DNA of 64,000 bases. Origin: Arthrobacter sp. AFG7.2 (lineage in GTDB: Bacteria > Actinomycetota > Actinomycetes > Actinomycetales > Micrococcaceae). The position numbers and the translations under genes are program-made. The notes beneath the pieces were generated by a model. It was not told the DNA's origin. It did no database searches and saw only the letters and a list, made by a program, of their open reading frames with translations. Of this stretch, positions 25,574 through 33,833 are shown in pieces. The stretch covers positions 558,001 through 622,000 of the forward strand of contig NZ_PJMB01000001.1 of the NCBI RefSeq assembly GCF_002892835.1, read 5' to 3'. Numbering within the stretch: position 1 is the first letter of the stretch; each line of letters starts with the position of its first letter.

Positions 25574-26380
25574 TCATGAAGGCCGGGTTCCTCGCCGGCT
25601 ACCTGCGATGAACTGCTGGACCAGGGTCCACAGGTTCGTGACTGTCCAATAGACCAGGACGCCGATGGGGAAATAGATGCCTCCTGCGCCAAACAGAAGC
25701 GGCAGGGCATACAGCAGCGTCTTTTGCTGCCGCAGGAATGGCGTATCCGGGGCACCGGGGTTGGCAGTCCGGGCCATAATCCGCTTCTGCGTCACCAGTT
25801 GGGCGGCGGTCATCGCCAGGATCATCATTACGCTCAGCACGACGACGGACACCTGGCTTCCGGCGCCGCCATGCAGCACGGACGACGTCAGCGGGGCCTC
25901 AAAGATGGCGGCCTGGTCAAACTGCACCACCTGGTCATGGCTCATGGCGCCGATCCCCTGCCCCTGGCGGGCGTGCGTGCTGATTCCTGAGAGGACCTGG
26001 AAGACGGCCAGGAAAAACGGCACCTGGATCAGCAGGGGCAGGCATGCCGAGAAGGGGTTGGTCCCGTGCTTCCGGTACAGGGCCATCTGTTCCTGCGCCA
26101 TCGCCTGCCGGGAAGACTGGTCCGGTTTGCCCTTGTACTTCTCCTGCAGCTCCTGCAGCTCAGGATGAAGGAGTCGCATCCGGTCCTGCGCATCAAGCTG
26201 TTTCAGGAACACGGGGATCAGCGCCGCCCGGATGAGCACTACCAGTCCAATGAGGGCGAGGGTCCACGTCCAACCGCTCGCGGCCGGCATCCCGACAGCG
26301 GTGAGGGCTTCATGAAAGCCCACCATGATGACTGACACCAGCCACTGGAACGGAGCCATGGCGGCCTCCAGAACATCCAT
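25574..26380 (-). CDS. Second YidC/Oxa1-type membrane insertase
   Basis: A 268-residue insertase core with about five membrane helices: LALIGLVVLIRAALIPVFLKQL containing the conserved hydrophilic-groove Arg, a charged cytoplasmic hairpin (ELQELQEKYKGKPD), ACLPLLIQVPFFLAVFQVL, and GIYFPIGVLVYWTVTNLWTL. It is shorter than the housekeeping YidC, which in actinobacteria lies beside rpmH and rnpA, so this is an extra copy away from that locus. It should help insert small membrane proteins. GGGGGG precedes the ATG. Confidence 0.9.
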   Translation of the reverse strand: MDVLEAAMAPFQWLVSVIMVGFHEALTAVGMPAASGWTWTLALIGLVVLIRAALIPVFLKQLDAQDRMRLLHPELQELQEKYKGKPDQSSRQAMAQEQMALYRKHGTNPFSACLPLLIQVPFFLAVFQVLSGISTHARQGQGIGAMSHDQVVQFDQAAIFEAPLTSSVLHGGAGSQVSVVVLSVMMILAMTAAQLVTQKRIMARTANPGAPDTPFLRQQKTLLYALPLLFGAGGIYFPIGVLVYWTVTNLWTLVQQFIAGSRRGTRPS

Positions 26381-26490
26381 GCCATCCCCCCAACGTCAAT
26401 GCCGCAAAGCTACGGCGGAATGCCGGACTTGTCACGCGCAGGAGTGCGGCCCTGCTAAAGAACACTGGCCGGGTCAGGGAGGTTAACAGG

Positions 26491-26521
26491 AAAACCCCCG
26501 GAATCTCGGGGATTCCGGGGG
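26491..26521 (-). terminator. Intrinsic terminator after tRNA-Met
   Basis: Perfect 11-base arms (26495-26505 and 26511-26521) around a five-base loop are followed on the minus strand by TTTT. It lies ten bases past the tRNA-Met end, so it ends that transcript. Confidence 0.85.
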
Positions 26522-26530
26522 CTTAGCCTG

Positions 26531-26604
26531 TAGCGGTGGGGAGGCTCGATCTCCCGACCTCACGATTATGAGTCGTGCGCTCTAACCAACTGAGCTACAC
26601 CGCC
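26531..26604 (-). tRNA. tRNA-Met (CAT anticodon)
   Basis: A 74-base cloverleaf on the minus strand: acceptor GGCGGTG with CACCGCT, D-arm GCTC/GAGC, anticodon stem CACGA/TCGTG around CTCATAA, T-stem GGGAG/CTCCC. The acceptor closes with a G1-U72 wobble and lacks the C1-A72 mismatch of initiators, so it is elongator Met. An Ile2 tRNA read by TilS cannot be excluded from anticodon alone. The T loop is ATCGAGC, with A rather than T at position 54. CCA is not encoded. Confidence 0.93.
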
Positions 26605-26665
26605 ACGAATGAGAAAAACCTGCGCCAAGCCGGTCAAAACCGCCTTGACACAGGCCCTCATTCAG

Positions 26666-26737
26666 AGCCCCCCACCGGAATCGATCCGGTGACCTCGTTC
26701 TTACCAAGAACGCGCTCTACCACTGAGCTAGGGGGGC
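26666..26737 (-). tRNA. tRNA-Thr (GGT anticodon)
   Basis: A 72-base cloverleaf on the minus strand: acceptor GCCCCCC with GGGGGGC, anticodon stem CGTTC/GAACG around TTGGTAA, T-stem ACCGG/CCGGT. The anticodon GGT reads ACC and ACU. The T loop is ATCGATT, again with A54. CCA is not encoded. It lies 61 bases upstream of tRNA-Met on the same strand, probably in one transcript. Confidence 0.94.
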
Positions 26738-26978
26738 AACGAGTAAATACTCTACCGGAAGATTTTCCCACCAACAAATCGGCGCCCTCGCTGGCTCAGG
26801 AGCAGCAAACGGCCACCTTCACACCCCTCGTCAACGCGGTTTTCCGCGCCACTGCTGGGAAGTACGGCCATGGGTGCGGCCCGCCCACCAGCTCTGACGA
26901 CAGGCGCCGCAGCACTGGTACGCATGATGTGTGGCGAGGCCCACATCCGCCGTCGGGCCTTTCACGCGGCTAAACGCC

Positions 26979-27006
26979 GATGGGCCGGCTCGAAAGCCGG
27001 CCCATC
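26979..27006 (-). terminator. Hairpin terminator after the RNA helicase
   Basis: Perfect 12-base arms (26979-26990 and 26995-27006) with a CGAA loop lie 28 bases past the helicase stop. The 26738-26978 interval before the tRNA genes otherwise shows nothing I can support. Confidence 0.8.
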
Positions 27007-27033
27007 AGGGTGAATGTCAGCTAACTGACGGAT

Positions 27034-29217
27034 TTACCACTTGCCCTTGCGGTTGAAGTCGCGCTGGCCGCCCTCGTTGCCGTGGCGGGGCTTGCGTGAG
27101 CCGTCGCCGTGGCCGCCGAAGCGGGAGTCGCTGGCCTGGCCGCGGCTGGAGCCGCTGTCAGCACCAAAGGAGGAACGCTCGCTGTATGAACGGCCGCCAC
27201 GGTCTGCGGAGGACCGCTCGCCGTCGGACTTGCGGAACTCCTTCTTGAACCCGCCGCTGCCCTTGAAGTTGCCGCCACGGTCACCGCCGCGCTCGCCGCC
27301 GCGGTTGCCCTGGTAGGAACCGCGGTCGCCGGAGGGCTTGCGGCCGTTGTCCAGCTCAAGGTGGATCAGCTCGCCGCCGATGCGGGTGCGTGACAGCGCA
27401 CGCAGCTGCTCGGGGCTCAGGTCCGCCGGGAGCTCCACGAGGGAGTGGTCCGAGCGGATATCGATGCCGCCGATCTGGGCCGAGGAGATGCCGCCTTCGT
27501 TGGCGATGGCGCCGACGATGGAGCCGGGCATGACACGCTGGCGGCGTCCCACGGCGATCCGGTAGGTGGCGTTGCCCTCGGTCAGCGTACGGGTCGGGCC
27601 GCGTGAGCCGAAGCCGTCCTTGGAGCGTTCGCGCTTCTGGAACTCGGGAGCTGCGGGCAGTTCCTTCACCAGCAGCGGCTGGCCGCCCTGCGCCATGACG
27701 GCAAGGGCAGCAGCAATCTCCGCAGCGGGAACGTTGTGCTCTTCCTCGTAGGAGGCAATGAGGTCGCGGAACGGTGCCACGTCCTCGGAAGCGAGGGTTT
27801 CCGTGATGCGCTCGGCAAACTTGCCCAGGCGCAGCGTGTTGACGGTCTCCGCCGTGGGCAGGTGCATCTGCTCCACCGGCTGGCGGGTGGCCTTCTCGAT
27901 GGAACGCAGCAGGTACTTCTCCCGCGGCGTCATGAAGAGGATCGCGTCACCGGAACGGCCTGCACGGCCGGTGCGGCCGATGCGGTGCACGTAGGACTCG
28001 GTGTCGTGCGGGATGTCGTAGTTGATGACGTGGCTGATGCGCTCCACGTCAAGGCCACGGGCCGCGACGTCGGTGGCCACGAGGATATCGATGCGGCCTT
28101 CCTTCAGCGCGTCGACAGTGCGCTCACGCTGCTGCTGCGGGATGTCGCCGTTGATGGCGGCAGCCTGGAAACCGCGGGACTTCAGCTTGTCAGCCAGGTC
28201 CTCGGTAGCCATCTTGGTGCGCACGAACGCGATGACGCCGTCGAACTCTTCAACCTCAAGGATGCGGGTCAGGGCATCGAGCTTGTGCGGGCCCATGACC
28301 TGCAGGTACCGCTGGCGGGTGTTGGCGCCGGTGGTGGTCTTGGACTTGACGGAGATCTCGGCCGGGTTGTTCAGGTACTGCTTGGACATGCGGCGGATCT
28401 GGCTCGGCATGGTGGCGGAGAAAAGCGCCACCTGGCGGTCCGACGGGGTCTGCTGGAAGATCTGCTCAACGTCCTCGGCGAAGCCCATCCGCAGCATCTC
28501 GTCAGCCTCGTCCAGCACCAGGTACTGGAGTTCGGACAGGTCCAGGGAACCCTTGGAGATGTGGTCGATCACGCGGCCCGGGGTACCTACAACAACCTGG
28601 GCACCGCGGCGGAGGCCGGCGAGCTGGGGGCCGTAGGCGGAGCCGCCGTAAACGGGGAGGACGGTGAAGTCGTCAATGTGCTTGGCGTAGGAGGTGAAGG
28701 CCTCGGCAACCTGGAGGGCCAGCTCGCGGGTGGGAGCCAGGACCAGGGCCTGGGTCTTGCGGGAAGGGCCGTTGAGGTCGTGGAGCTCGGCCAGGCGGGA
28801 CAGTGCCGGTACTGCGAATGCTGCAGTCTTACCGGTGCCGGTCTGGGCGAGGCCCACGACGTCGCGGCCTTCAAGCAGCAGCGGGATGGTTGCTGCCTGG
28901 ATGGGGGAAGGCTTTTCGTAGCCGACGTCCTGCAGTGCCGCGAGGACACGGCCGTCGATGCCGAGATCGGCGAAGCGTACGCCGTCTTCCTCTTCTTCAA
29001 TCCTGGCGGCGGGAGCTTCGGGAGCTTCTTCCGTCTTCACTGCGGGAGCGGCGGGAGCTTCGGGAGCTTCTTCCGTCTTCACTGCGGGAGCGGCAGGAGC
29101 TTCTTCACGGGCTTCGGCGGGCGCCGTGACGGCCTCGGCTGCGGGGGCAGCGGGCTCGGTGAATTCGATGCTGGCGGCAGCCGAGTCGTTGGTGGCGTCG
29201 TTGTGATTTTCGGGCAT
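27034..29217 (-). CDS. DEAD-box RNA helicase with DbpA-like domain and RGG tail
   Basis: An ATP-dependent RNA helicase of the DeaD/CsdA type, 727 residues. An Ala/Pro/Glu-rich N-terminal extension (about 1-75) contains a 14-residue tandem repeat. Helicase motifs follow: PSPIQ, AQTGTGKT, PTREL, VGTPGR, DEAD, SAT, then ARGLD and HRIGRTGRAG. A DbpA-type RNA-binding domain begins at YRIAVGRRQRVMPGSIVG near residue 545. The last 110 residues are Gly/Arg/Ser rich (GNRGGERGGDRGG) and probably bind RNA or drive condensation. ATG 29217 has GAGGAA nine bases upstream and is preferred to two earlier ATGs. Likely roles are cold adaptation and ribosome assembly. Confidence 0.94.
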   Translation of the reverse strand: MPENHNDATNDSAAASIEFTEPAAPAAEAVTAPAEAREEAPAAPAVKTEEAPEAPAAPAVKTEEAPEAPAARIEEEEDGVRFADLGIDGRVLAALQDVGYEKPSPIQAATIPLLLEGRDVVGLAQTGTGKTAAFAVPALSRLAELHDLNGPSRKTQALVLAPTRELALQVAEAFTSYAKHIDDFTVLPVYGGSAYGPQLAGLRRGAQVVVGTPGRVIDHISKGSLDLSELQYLVLDEADEMLRMGFAEDVEQIFQQTPSDRQVALFSATMPSQIRRMSKQYLNNPAEISVKSKTTTGANTRQRYLQVMGPHKLDALTRILEVEEFDGVIAFVRTKMATEDLADKLKSRGFQAAAINGDIPQQQRERTVDALKEGRIDILVATDVAARGLDVERISHVINYDIPHDTESYVHRIGRTGRAGRSGDAILFMTPREKYLLRSIEKATRQPVEQMHLPTAETVNTLRLGKFAERITETLASEDVAPFRDLIASYEEEHNVPAAEIAAALAVMAQGGQPLLVKELPAAPEFQKRERSKDGFGSRGPTRTLTEGNATYRIAVGRRQRVMPGSIVGAIANEGGISSAQIGGIDIRSDHSLVELPADLSPEQLRALSRTRIGGELIHLELDNGRKPSGDRGSYQGNRGGERGGDRGGNFKGSGGFKKEFRKSDGERSSADRGGRSYSERSSFGADSGSSRGQASDSRFGGHGDGSRKPRHGNEGGQRDFNRKGKW
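29009..29092. repeat. 42-base perfect tandem repeat in the helicase gene
   Basis: Two identical 42-base units (29009-29050, 29051-29092) encode a doubled Ala/Pro/Val-Lys-Thr-Glu-Glu-Ala module in the disordered N-terminal extension. The unit is a multiple of three, so copy-number change would keep the frame. Confidence 0.85.
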
Positions 29218-29430
29218 AGGGAGATATTCCTCATCCATAGGGGGCCAGGCGGCACTACCCGAGGTGAGTGGAGCCGCAGTACGTGTGCCGTGGATGCCGG
29301 GCAAACGTTGACCGGCCGGTCACAGAAGTCCGGCGCTTTCGCAATCCCGTGGCAGGACTTCCCGCTGCATCTCTTGGCTGCTATCCCAGCAGTCTGTACA
29401 GCGTTTTCTTTAGCCGGCTCTCCCTATGAA
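29218..29430 (-). promoter_or_regulatory. Long upstream region / possible 5' leader of the helicase
   Basis: No gene is supported between the helicase start and the MOSC terminator. An in-frame ATG at 29238 lies just before the true start. A 5' untranslated leader is expected here because cold-shock helicases often have one, but I cannot place the promoter or a defined RNA structure. Confidence 0.3.
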
Positions 29431-29433
29431 AAT

Positions 29434-29454
29434 GCCCGCATCGCTTGTGCGGGC
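29434..29454 (-). terminator. Hairpin terminator after the MOSC gene
   Basis: Seven-base arms GCCCGCA (29434-29440) and TGCGGGC (29448-29454) are followed on the minus strand by ATTTTC. A second hairpin (arms 29470-29476 and 29487-29493) lies closer to the gene end. Confidence 0.6.
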
Positions 29455-29620
29455 CCCAACACTTGCCAGTCCTGCCTCAAAAATTGGGCAGGAATAAGGG
29501 ATTTCCGGAGTGGGGGATATTTCAAGTGTAGGGCACGCGCCTGCTGCAGCGGAAATTAAGGGCACGACGGCGGCGGTGAGCTTGCGCACACCGCTTCCTT
29601 GCCAACCTTGGAGGCCGGGG

Positions 29621-30277
29621 CTACCAGTCCAGCTGCCGCTCCAGCGCCTCGAACTTCTGCGTGAACTCCGGCTGCTGCAGCCGAATCTCGCCGTCGGCAT
29701 CGGCGTCACGCAAGGCCTCCATAGACTCCAGGTCCGGTTCGCTGAACCATTTGCCCACAGTGACCCCGTGCTTCGGGACATACAGGCGGTGGATATGGTC
29801 CCCGGCCTGGATGGTGCCGGTCCGGATGACACGGAGGTAGGTGCCCACCCGGCCTTCCTCGGTGAACCTCTTAACGAAGCGCGGCTCCCGCATGCGGCGC
29901 TGGAAAGTGGCGCACGGGGTACGCGGGGAGGTGACTTCGACTTCCAGGCTGAGTCCGATCTTCCAGCGTTCACCGATCACTGCCCCGGTGGCATCGATGC
30001 CGGCCACCCGGAGGTTCTCGCCGAAGATACCGGGCGGCAGGTCACGCTGCAGTTGCGCTGCCCAGTAGTCCGCGTCCGCCTGGGAGTATGCATACAGGGC
30101 CTGGTCGCGTCCGCCGTGGTGTACCCGGTTCGCCTGGATGTCCCCCTGAAGGCCCAGGCGGTGAACTTTGACGGGGCCGTCCGCGGGACGCTTGTCGATA
30201 GCGGTCACGCCAATGTTGGAAGTGTCCGGCAGCAGCTGGTGGACGCGGCAGACTGCAAGAACAGAGGCGGTTTCCAT
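29621..30277 (-). CDS. MOSC-domain protein, YiiM-like
   Basis: A 218-residue protein of the MOSC (Moco sulfurase C-terminal) family, stand-alone YiiM type. The motif GLQGDIQANRVHHGGRDQALYAY near residue 42 and the conserved cysteine in SPRTPCATFQRRM near residue 125 are present. MOSC proteins use that cysteine to handle sulfur bound to molybdenum cofactor; YiiM-like members contribute to resistance to N-hydroxylated base analogues. The ORF continues upstream without a stop, but ATG 30277 is chosen because it matches the family start and follows TACACT plus six bases. Confidence 0.9.
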   Translation of the reverse strand: METASVLAVCRVHQLLPDTSNIGVTAIDKRPADGPVKVHRLGLQGDIQANRVHHGGRDQALYAYSQADADYWAAQLQRDLPPGIFGENLRVAGIDATGAVIGERWKIGLSLEVEVTSPRTPCATFQRRMREPRFVKRFTEEGRVGTYLRVIRTGTIQAGDHIHRLYVPKHGVTVGKWFSEPDLESMEALRDADADGEIRLQQPEFTQKFEALERQLDW

Positions 30278-30283
30278 GGCACC

Positions 30284-30289
30284 AGTGTA
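30284..30289 (-). promoter_or_regulatory. Leaderless-type -10 (TACACT) for the MOSC gene
   Basis: Six bases separate it from the ATG at 30277 on the minus strand. Confidence 0.5.
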
Positions 30290-30458
30290 GGGTCCGCCAC
30301 CCCTGGCGGGGCGCAACGGCCGGGATGGGGACTTCTCCCCTGTTCCCACCGCCTGCGCTGCTCGCAGCGGGCCCCGGCAGGGACTACGCTGATTTTGAGG
30401 ATTGCAATTGGGGGTGCAGCGCTGTGCCCAATTCATGTGGACTACTGAGGGGGACGCC

Positions 30459-31073
30459 ATGGACCCGAACCAAGACCCGGAACGCGAGCGGACCGGCGGC
30501 AAGCGGCCGGCCGGTGACGGCGGCCGCCCTCCCGGGGATGGCGGCGGCGTCAAGCCCCCGCCCTGGCAGGTACCCAAACCGGAACTGCGGCCTGAGCTCC
30601 TGAACGAACCCGTCGCCCCGGTGGACCCGTTTGCGCGGGACCGGGAACGGCAGCTCAATGAGGCCGCAGCCCGGAAGAAGCGCTCCCAGCGGCGCACCGT
30701 CGTCGTGGGCCTGGGAGTAACTGCCCTGCTGGCAGGAACCATCACCGCCGTCGTCAGCAGCAACCAGGACGATCCCGAGTTCGCACAGGTCTGTTTCAAT
30801 GACGAAACCGGCGAGCGCGTGGAGGACACCAACTGCAACAGCTCTGCCGGCAGGGGCGGCGGCATCTACGCCTGGTACTTCTTCTCCCGGGGAGCGTTCG
30901 TCCCCGCCATCGGGCAGAACCGTTCAACGGCGCCCAACTACACCAGGACTGTTCCCAGCGGAGCGAAAGCCTCCACCGGGTACAGCACCAAGGGCGGAAC
31001 TGTAAGCCGGGGCGGCTTTGGCACCAGCGCCAAGAGCGGCACCAGCGGCGGCGGCAGCAAAGTGGGCGGCTGA
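30459..31073 (+). CDS. YgiB-like (DUF1190-type) membrane-anchored protein
   Basis: A 204-residue protein. Residues 1-78 are cytosolic, polar and Pro/Gly/Arg rich. One membrane helix (about 80-100, TVVVGLGVTALLAG) anchors it. The external part starts FAQVCFNDETGERVEDTNC with two cysteines and ends in a Gly/Ser/Thr-rich tail containing GGTVSRGGFGTSAKSG. That tail matches the end of E. coli YgiB, which carries TVTRGGFGES in the same place. YgiB pairs with the ATP-grasp protein YgiC, and a YgiC-like gene starts two bases downstream. The tail may be a substrate for peptide or amine ligation; this is an inference from gene pairing. Confidence 0.72.
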   Translation: MDPNQDPERERTGGKRPAGDGGRPPGDGGGVKPPPWQVPKPELRPELLNEPVAPVDPFARDRERQLNEAAARKKRSQRRTVVVGLGVTALLAGTITAVVSSNQDDPEFAQVCFNDETGERVEDTNCNSSAGRGGGIYAWYFFSRGAFVPAIGQNRSTAPNYTRTVPSGAKASTGYSTKGGTVSRGGFGTSAKSGTSGGGSKVGG

Positions 31074-31075
31074 GC

Positions 31076-32287
31076 ATGAAGCGGCTGTTGTCTGAACCCA
31101 GGCCTGACTGGAAGCAGAAGATCCAGGAACAGGGCCTGGTCTTTTCCACCACCACGATGGAGGACGGGCGGCGGATCGAATACTGGAACGAGTCCGCCTA
31201 CTACGAATTCACTACCGACGAGGTGGAGGTCCTGGAGCTGGCCGCCGAGGACATGCACAGGATGTGCATGGAAGCGGCGAAGTTCCTGGCCACCGGCGCC
31301 ATGGGTGATATCGGCATCGGGCCGCAGGCCCTGGAACTGGCCGGGGAGTCACTGCAGGCCGGGGACGTGGACGTCTACGGCCGCTTCGACTTCATTTATG
31401 ACGGGCAGGGCGGTCCTGCCAAGATGCTCGAATACAACGCTGATACTCCCACCGGCCTTATCGAGGCGGCGGTGGCGCAGTGGTTCTGGCTGCAGGACGT
31501 GTTTCCGGAGAAGGACCAGTGGAACGGCATCCACGAGGCCCTGATCCGGCAGTGGAAGAAGATGCAGTACCGCACCGGCATGAGCACCCTCCACGTTGCC
31601 CATTCGGAAGTGGAGGAGTCCGGCGAGGACTGGATGACGGCTGCTTATATGCGGGACGTCGCCAGCCAGGCAGGCTGGACCACCATCGGCATCAACATGT
31701 CGGATATCGGCTGGGATCCGAACCTGAACAGGTTCGTTGACCTGGACAACTTCATGATCAGCACCATCTTCAAGCTCTACCCCTGGGAGCTGATGATGAA
31801 GGAACCGTTCGGACCCCGGCTGCTGGAGCGTGCCCATAACCCGCGCTGGGTTGAGCCGGCGTGGAAGATGCTGCTCTCCAACAAGGCGCTCCTGGCGGCC
31901 CTGTGGCACCTTTACCCGCACCACCCCAACCTGCTGCCCGCCTACCTCAACGAGCCGGGGCCCCTGAAGGAATGGGTGGCCAAGCCGCTTCATGGCCGCG
32001 AAGGCGACAACATCAGGATCCACGCCCAGGGCATCAGCCTTGAGCAACCCGGCGGCTACGGCCGGGAGGGCTGGTGCTACCAGCAGTACCAGGAACTCCC
32101 CAGCTTCGACGGCAACCATCCGGTCCTGGGCCTGTGGGTGGTGGACGGTGAATCCGTAGGCTGCGGCATCCGCGAATCCGACGGCCCCGTCACGGACTAC
32201 TTCTGCCGTTTCGTGCCCAACACCATTGACGCGCCGGCGCCGCTTTCGGCCGCGGCCTCCTCCAGCAAAGCAGGTATCGCACTATGA
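31076..32287 (+). CDS. YgiC-like ATP-grasp amide ligase (glutathionylspermidine synthase family)
   Basis: A 403-residue ATP-grasp enzyme of the GspS C-terminal family, without the amidase half of E. coli GspS. Signatures: KMLEYNADTPTGLIEA near residue 120 and EPAWKMLLSNKALLAALW near 260 with the nucleotide-binding Lys. Later come VAKPLHGREGDNIRI and GESVGCGIRESDGPVTDYFCRFVPN. It should form an amide bond using ATP, but mycothiol-producing bacteria lack glutathione, so the substrates must differ from glutathione and spermidine. It lies two bases after the YgiB-like gene and 13 before the permease, indicating one operon. Confidence 0.9.
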   Translation: MKRLLSEPRPDWKQKIQEQGLVFSTTTMEDGRRIEYWNESAYYEFTTDEVEVLELAAEDMHRMCMEAAKFLATGAMGDIGIGPQALELAGESLQAGDVDVYGRFDFIYDGQGGPAKMLEYNADTPTGLIEAAVAQWFWLQDVFPEKDQWNGIHEALIRQWKKMQYRTGMSTLHVAHSEVEESGEDWMTAAYMRDVASQAGWTTIGINMSDIGWDPNLNRFVDLDNFMISTIFKLYPWELMMKEPFGPRLLERAHNPRWVEPAWKMLLSNKALLAALWHLYPHHPNLLPAYLNEPGPLKEWVAKPLHGREGDNIRIHAQGISLEQPGGYGREGWCYQQYQELPSFDGNHPVLGLWVVDGESVGCGIRESDGPVTDYFCRFVPNTIDAPAPLSAAASSSKAGIAL

Positions 32288-32300
32288 ACCCGGTGACAGC

Positions 32301-33824
32301 ATGAGCACAGAAACCACGACGGCGGGAGGCCCGGGCGGCGCTCCCGGCACCACTGTCCCGGCCAAGGGGCTGCGCGGCGGAATCCTGGACCTCGGCGATT
32401 CCGTAATGCTGGGGCTGGCCTCCACCGCCCCGGTGTACTCCCTGGCTGCAACCCTGGGCCTCATCGTGGCAGTAAACGGGAACTACACTCCCCTGATCCT
32501 GCTGCTCGGCTTTATCCCCGTGCTGTTCATCGCGTACGCGTTCCGCGAGCTGAACAGTGCCATCCCGGACTGCGGCACCACGTTCACCTGGTCCCGCCGC
32601 GCCTTCGGCCCCTGGGCCGGCTGGCTGGGCGGCTGGGGCGTGGCGCTGGCCGGCATCGTAGTGCTGGCCAACCTGGCCCAGGTGGCCGGCCAGTACCTGT
32701 GGCTGCTGATAGGCGACGGCTCCCTGGCGGAAAACACAGTGGTTGTCACGGCAACGGGCGTACTGTTCATCGCCGTGATGACACTGGTCAACTACCGCGG
32801 CATCAGGCTGGGTGAGCACGTCCAGCGGGTGCTGACCTACGTGCAGTACACCGCACTGGGGGTCTTTGCGCTCGCCATCGTGGTGCGGATCGTTGCCGGC
32901 GCGCCGGAGGGCCAGGCGTTCACTTTTGAGTGGTTCAACCCCGTGGGTGCCTTTGCTGATCCCGGTGCAGTGGTGCACGGCGCTCTCCTGGCCCTCTTCA
33001 TCTACTGGGGCTGGGACACCTGCCTTGCGGTGAACGAGGAAACGGAGAACCCCTCCGTCACTCCCGGCCGCGGAGCGGTGATCTCAGCCTTCATCCTGGT
33101 GACCATCTACGTCTCCGTGGCGCTCCTGGTAATGATGTACGCCACCGTGGGCAGCGAAGGCATCGGCCTGGGCAACGAGGCCAACCAGGACGACGTCTTC
33201 CTGGCCATGCGGGACGTGGTGCTGGGCCCCTGGGGCTGGCTGATCGTCGTCGCAGTCCTGGCGTCGGTGCTGTCCTCCACCCAGACCACCATCCTGCCCA
33301 CGGCCCGGGGCACCCTGTCCATGGGCGTCCACGGAGCCCTTCCCGCCAGGTTTGGCCGGGTGCACCCTAAGAACCGGACACCGGGGTTCTCCACCCAGGT
33401 GATGGGGGCATCAGCCATTGCCTATTACGTCGCCATGAGTTTCCTGAGCGAGAACCTGCTCTCCGACTCCATCACCGCCATCAGCCTGTTCATTGCGTTC
33501 TACTATGCGCTCACCGGCTTCGCGTGCTTCTGGTACTTCCGGGCCACGCTGCGCCAATCCGCCCGAAACCTGTGGTTCCGGGGCATCTTCCCGCTCACGG
33601 GCGCGCTCCTGCTGACAGCGGCCTTCTGTGTCTCGGCTGTCCAGATGTGGGACCCGGCCTACGGCGACACACAGATCTTTGGGATTGGCGGGGCATTCGT
33701 CAGCGGCGTACTGCTGCTGGCCCTCGGAGTGGTGCTGGCTGTGGTCTGCCGCTTCCTGCCCGCAACCCGTGGCTACTTCACCGGCCGGCAGCCGTCCCCC
33801 GCCGCGGCCACAACCTCCGGTTAG
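32301..33824 (+). CDS. APC-superfamily permease linked to the YgiBC cassette
   Basis: A 507-residue transporter with about twelve membrane segments. The N-terminal helix 1 region LGDSVMLGLASTAPVYSLAATLG and the helix 3 region PDCGTTFTWSRRAFGPWAGWLGGW are typical of amino acid/polyamine permeases. FIYWGWDTCLAVNEETENPSVTPGRGA is the helix 6 to loop motif. The start ATG 32301 lies 13 bases after the ligase stop. Coupling to an amide ligase suggests it supplies an amine or amino acid for ligation, or recovers one, but the direction and substrate are unknown. An upstream ATG in the same frame would overlap the ligase and is less likely. Confidence 0.92.
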   Translation: MSTETTTAGGPGGAPGTTVPAKGLRGGILDLGDSVMLGLASTAPVYSLAATLGLIVAVNGNYTPLILLLGFIPVLFIAYAFRELNSAIPDCGTTFTWSRRAFGPWAGWLGGWGVALAGIVVLANLAQVAGQYLWLLIGDGSLAENTVVVTATGVLFIAVMTLVNYRGIRLGEHVQRVLTYVQYTALGVFALAIVVRIVAGAPEGQAFTFEWFNPVGAFADPGAVVHGALLALFIYWGWDTCLAVNEETENPSVTPGRGAVISAFILVTIYVSVALLVMMYATVGSEGIGLGNEANQDDVFLAMRDVVLGPWGWLIVVAVLASVLSSTQTTILPTARGTLSMGVHGALPARFGRVHPKNRTPGFSTQVMGASAIAYYVAMSFLSENLLSDSITAISLFIAFYYALTGFACFWYFRATLRQSARNLWFRGIFPLTGALLLTAAFCVSAVQMWDPAYGDTQIFGIGGAFVSGVLLLALGVVLAVVCRFLPATRGYFTGRQPSPAAATTSG

Positions 33825-33833
33825 GGTTCCCGC

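Noticed and set aside
26752..26946. 64-codon minus-strand frame between tRNA-Thr and the helicase terminator
   Set aside because: No ribosome binding site, no feature in the product, and position between tRNA genes and a terminator.
27736..29559. 607-codon open frame antisense to the RNA helicase
   Set aside because: All helicase motifs lie on the minus strand; the plus-strand product is a mirror of GC-biased codons.
30402..30458. Upstream extension of the YgiB-like gene to 30402
   Set aside because: The extra residues have no family support, while ATG 30459 follows a GAGGGGG ribosome binding site.
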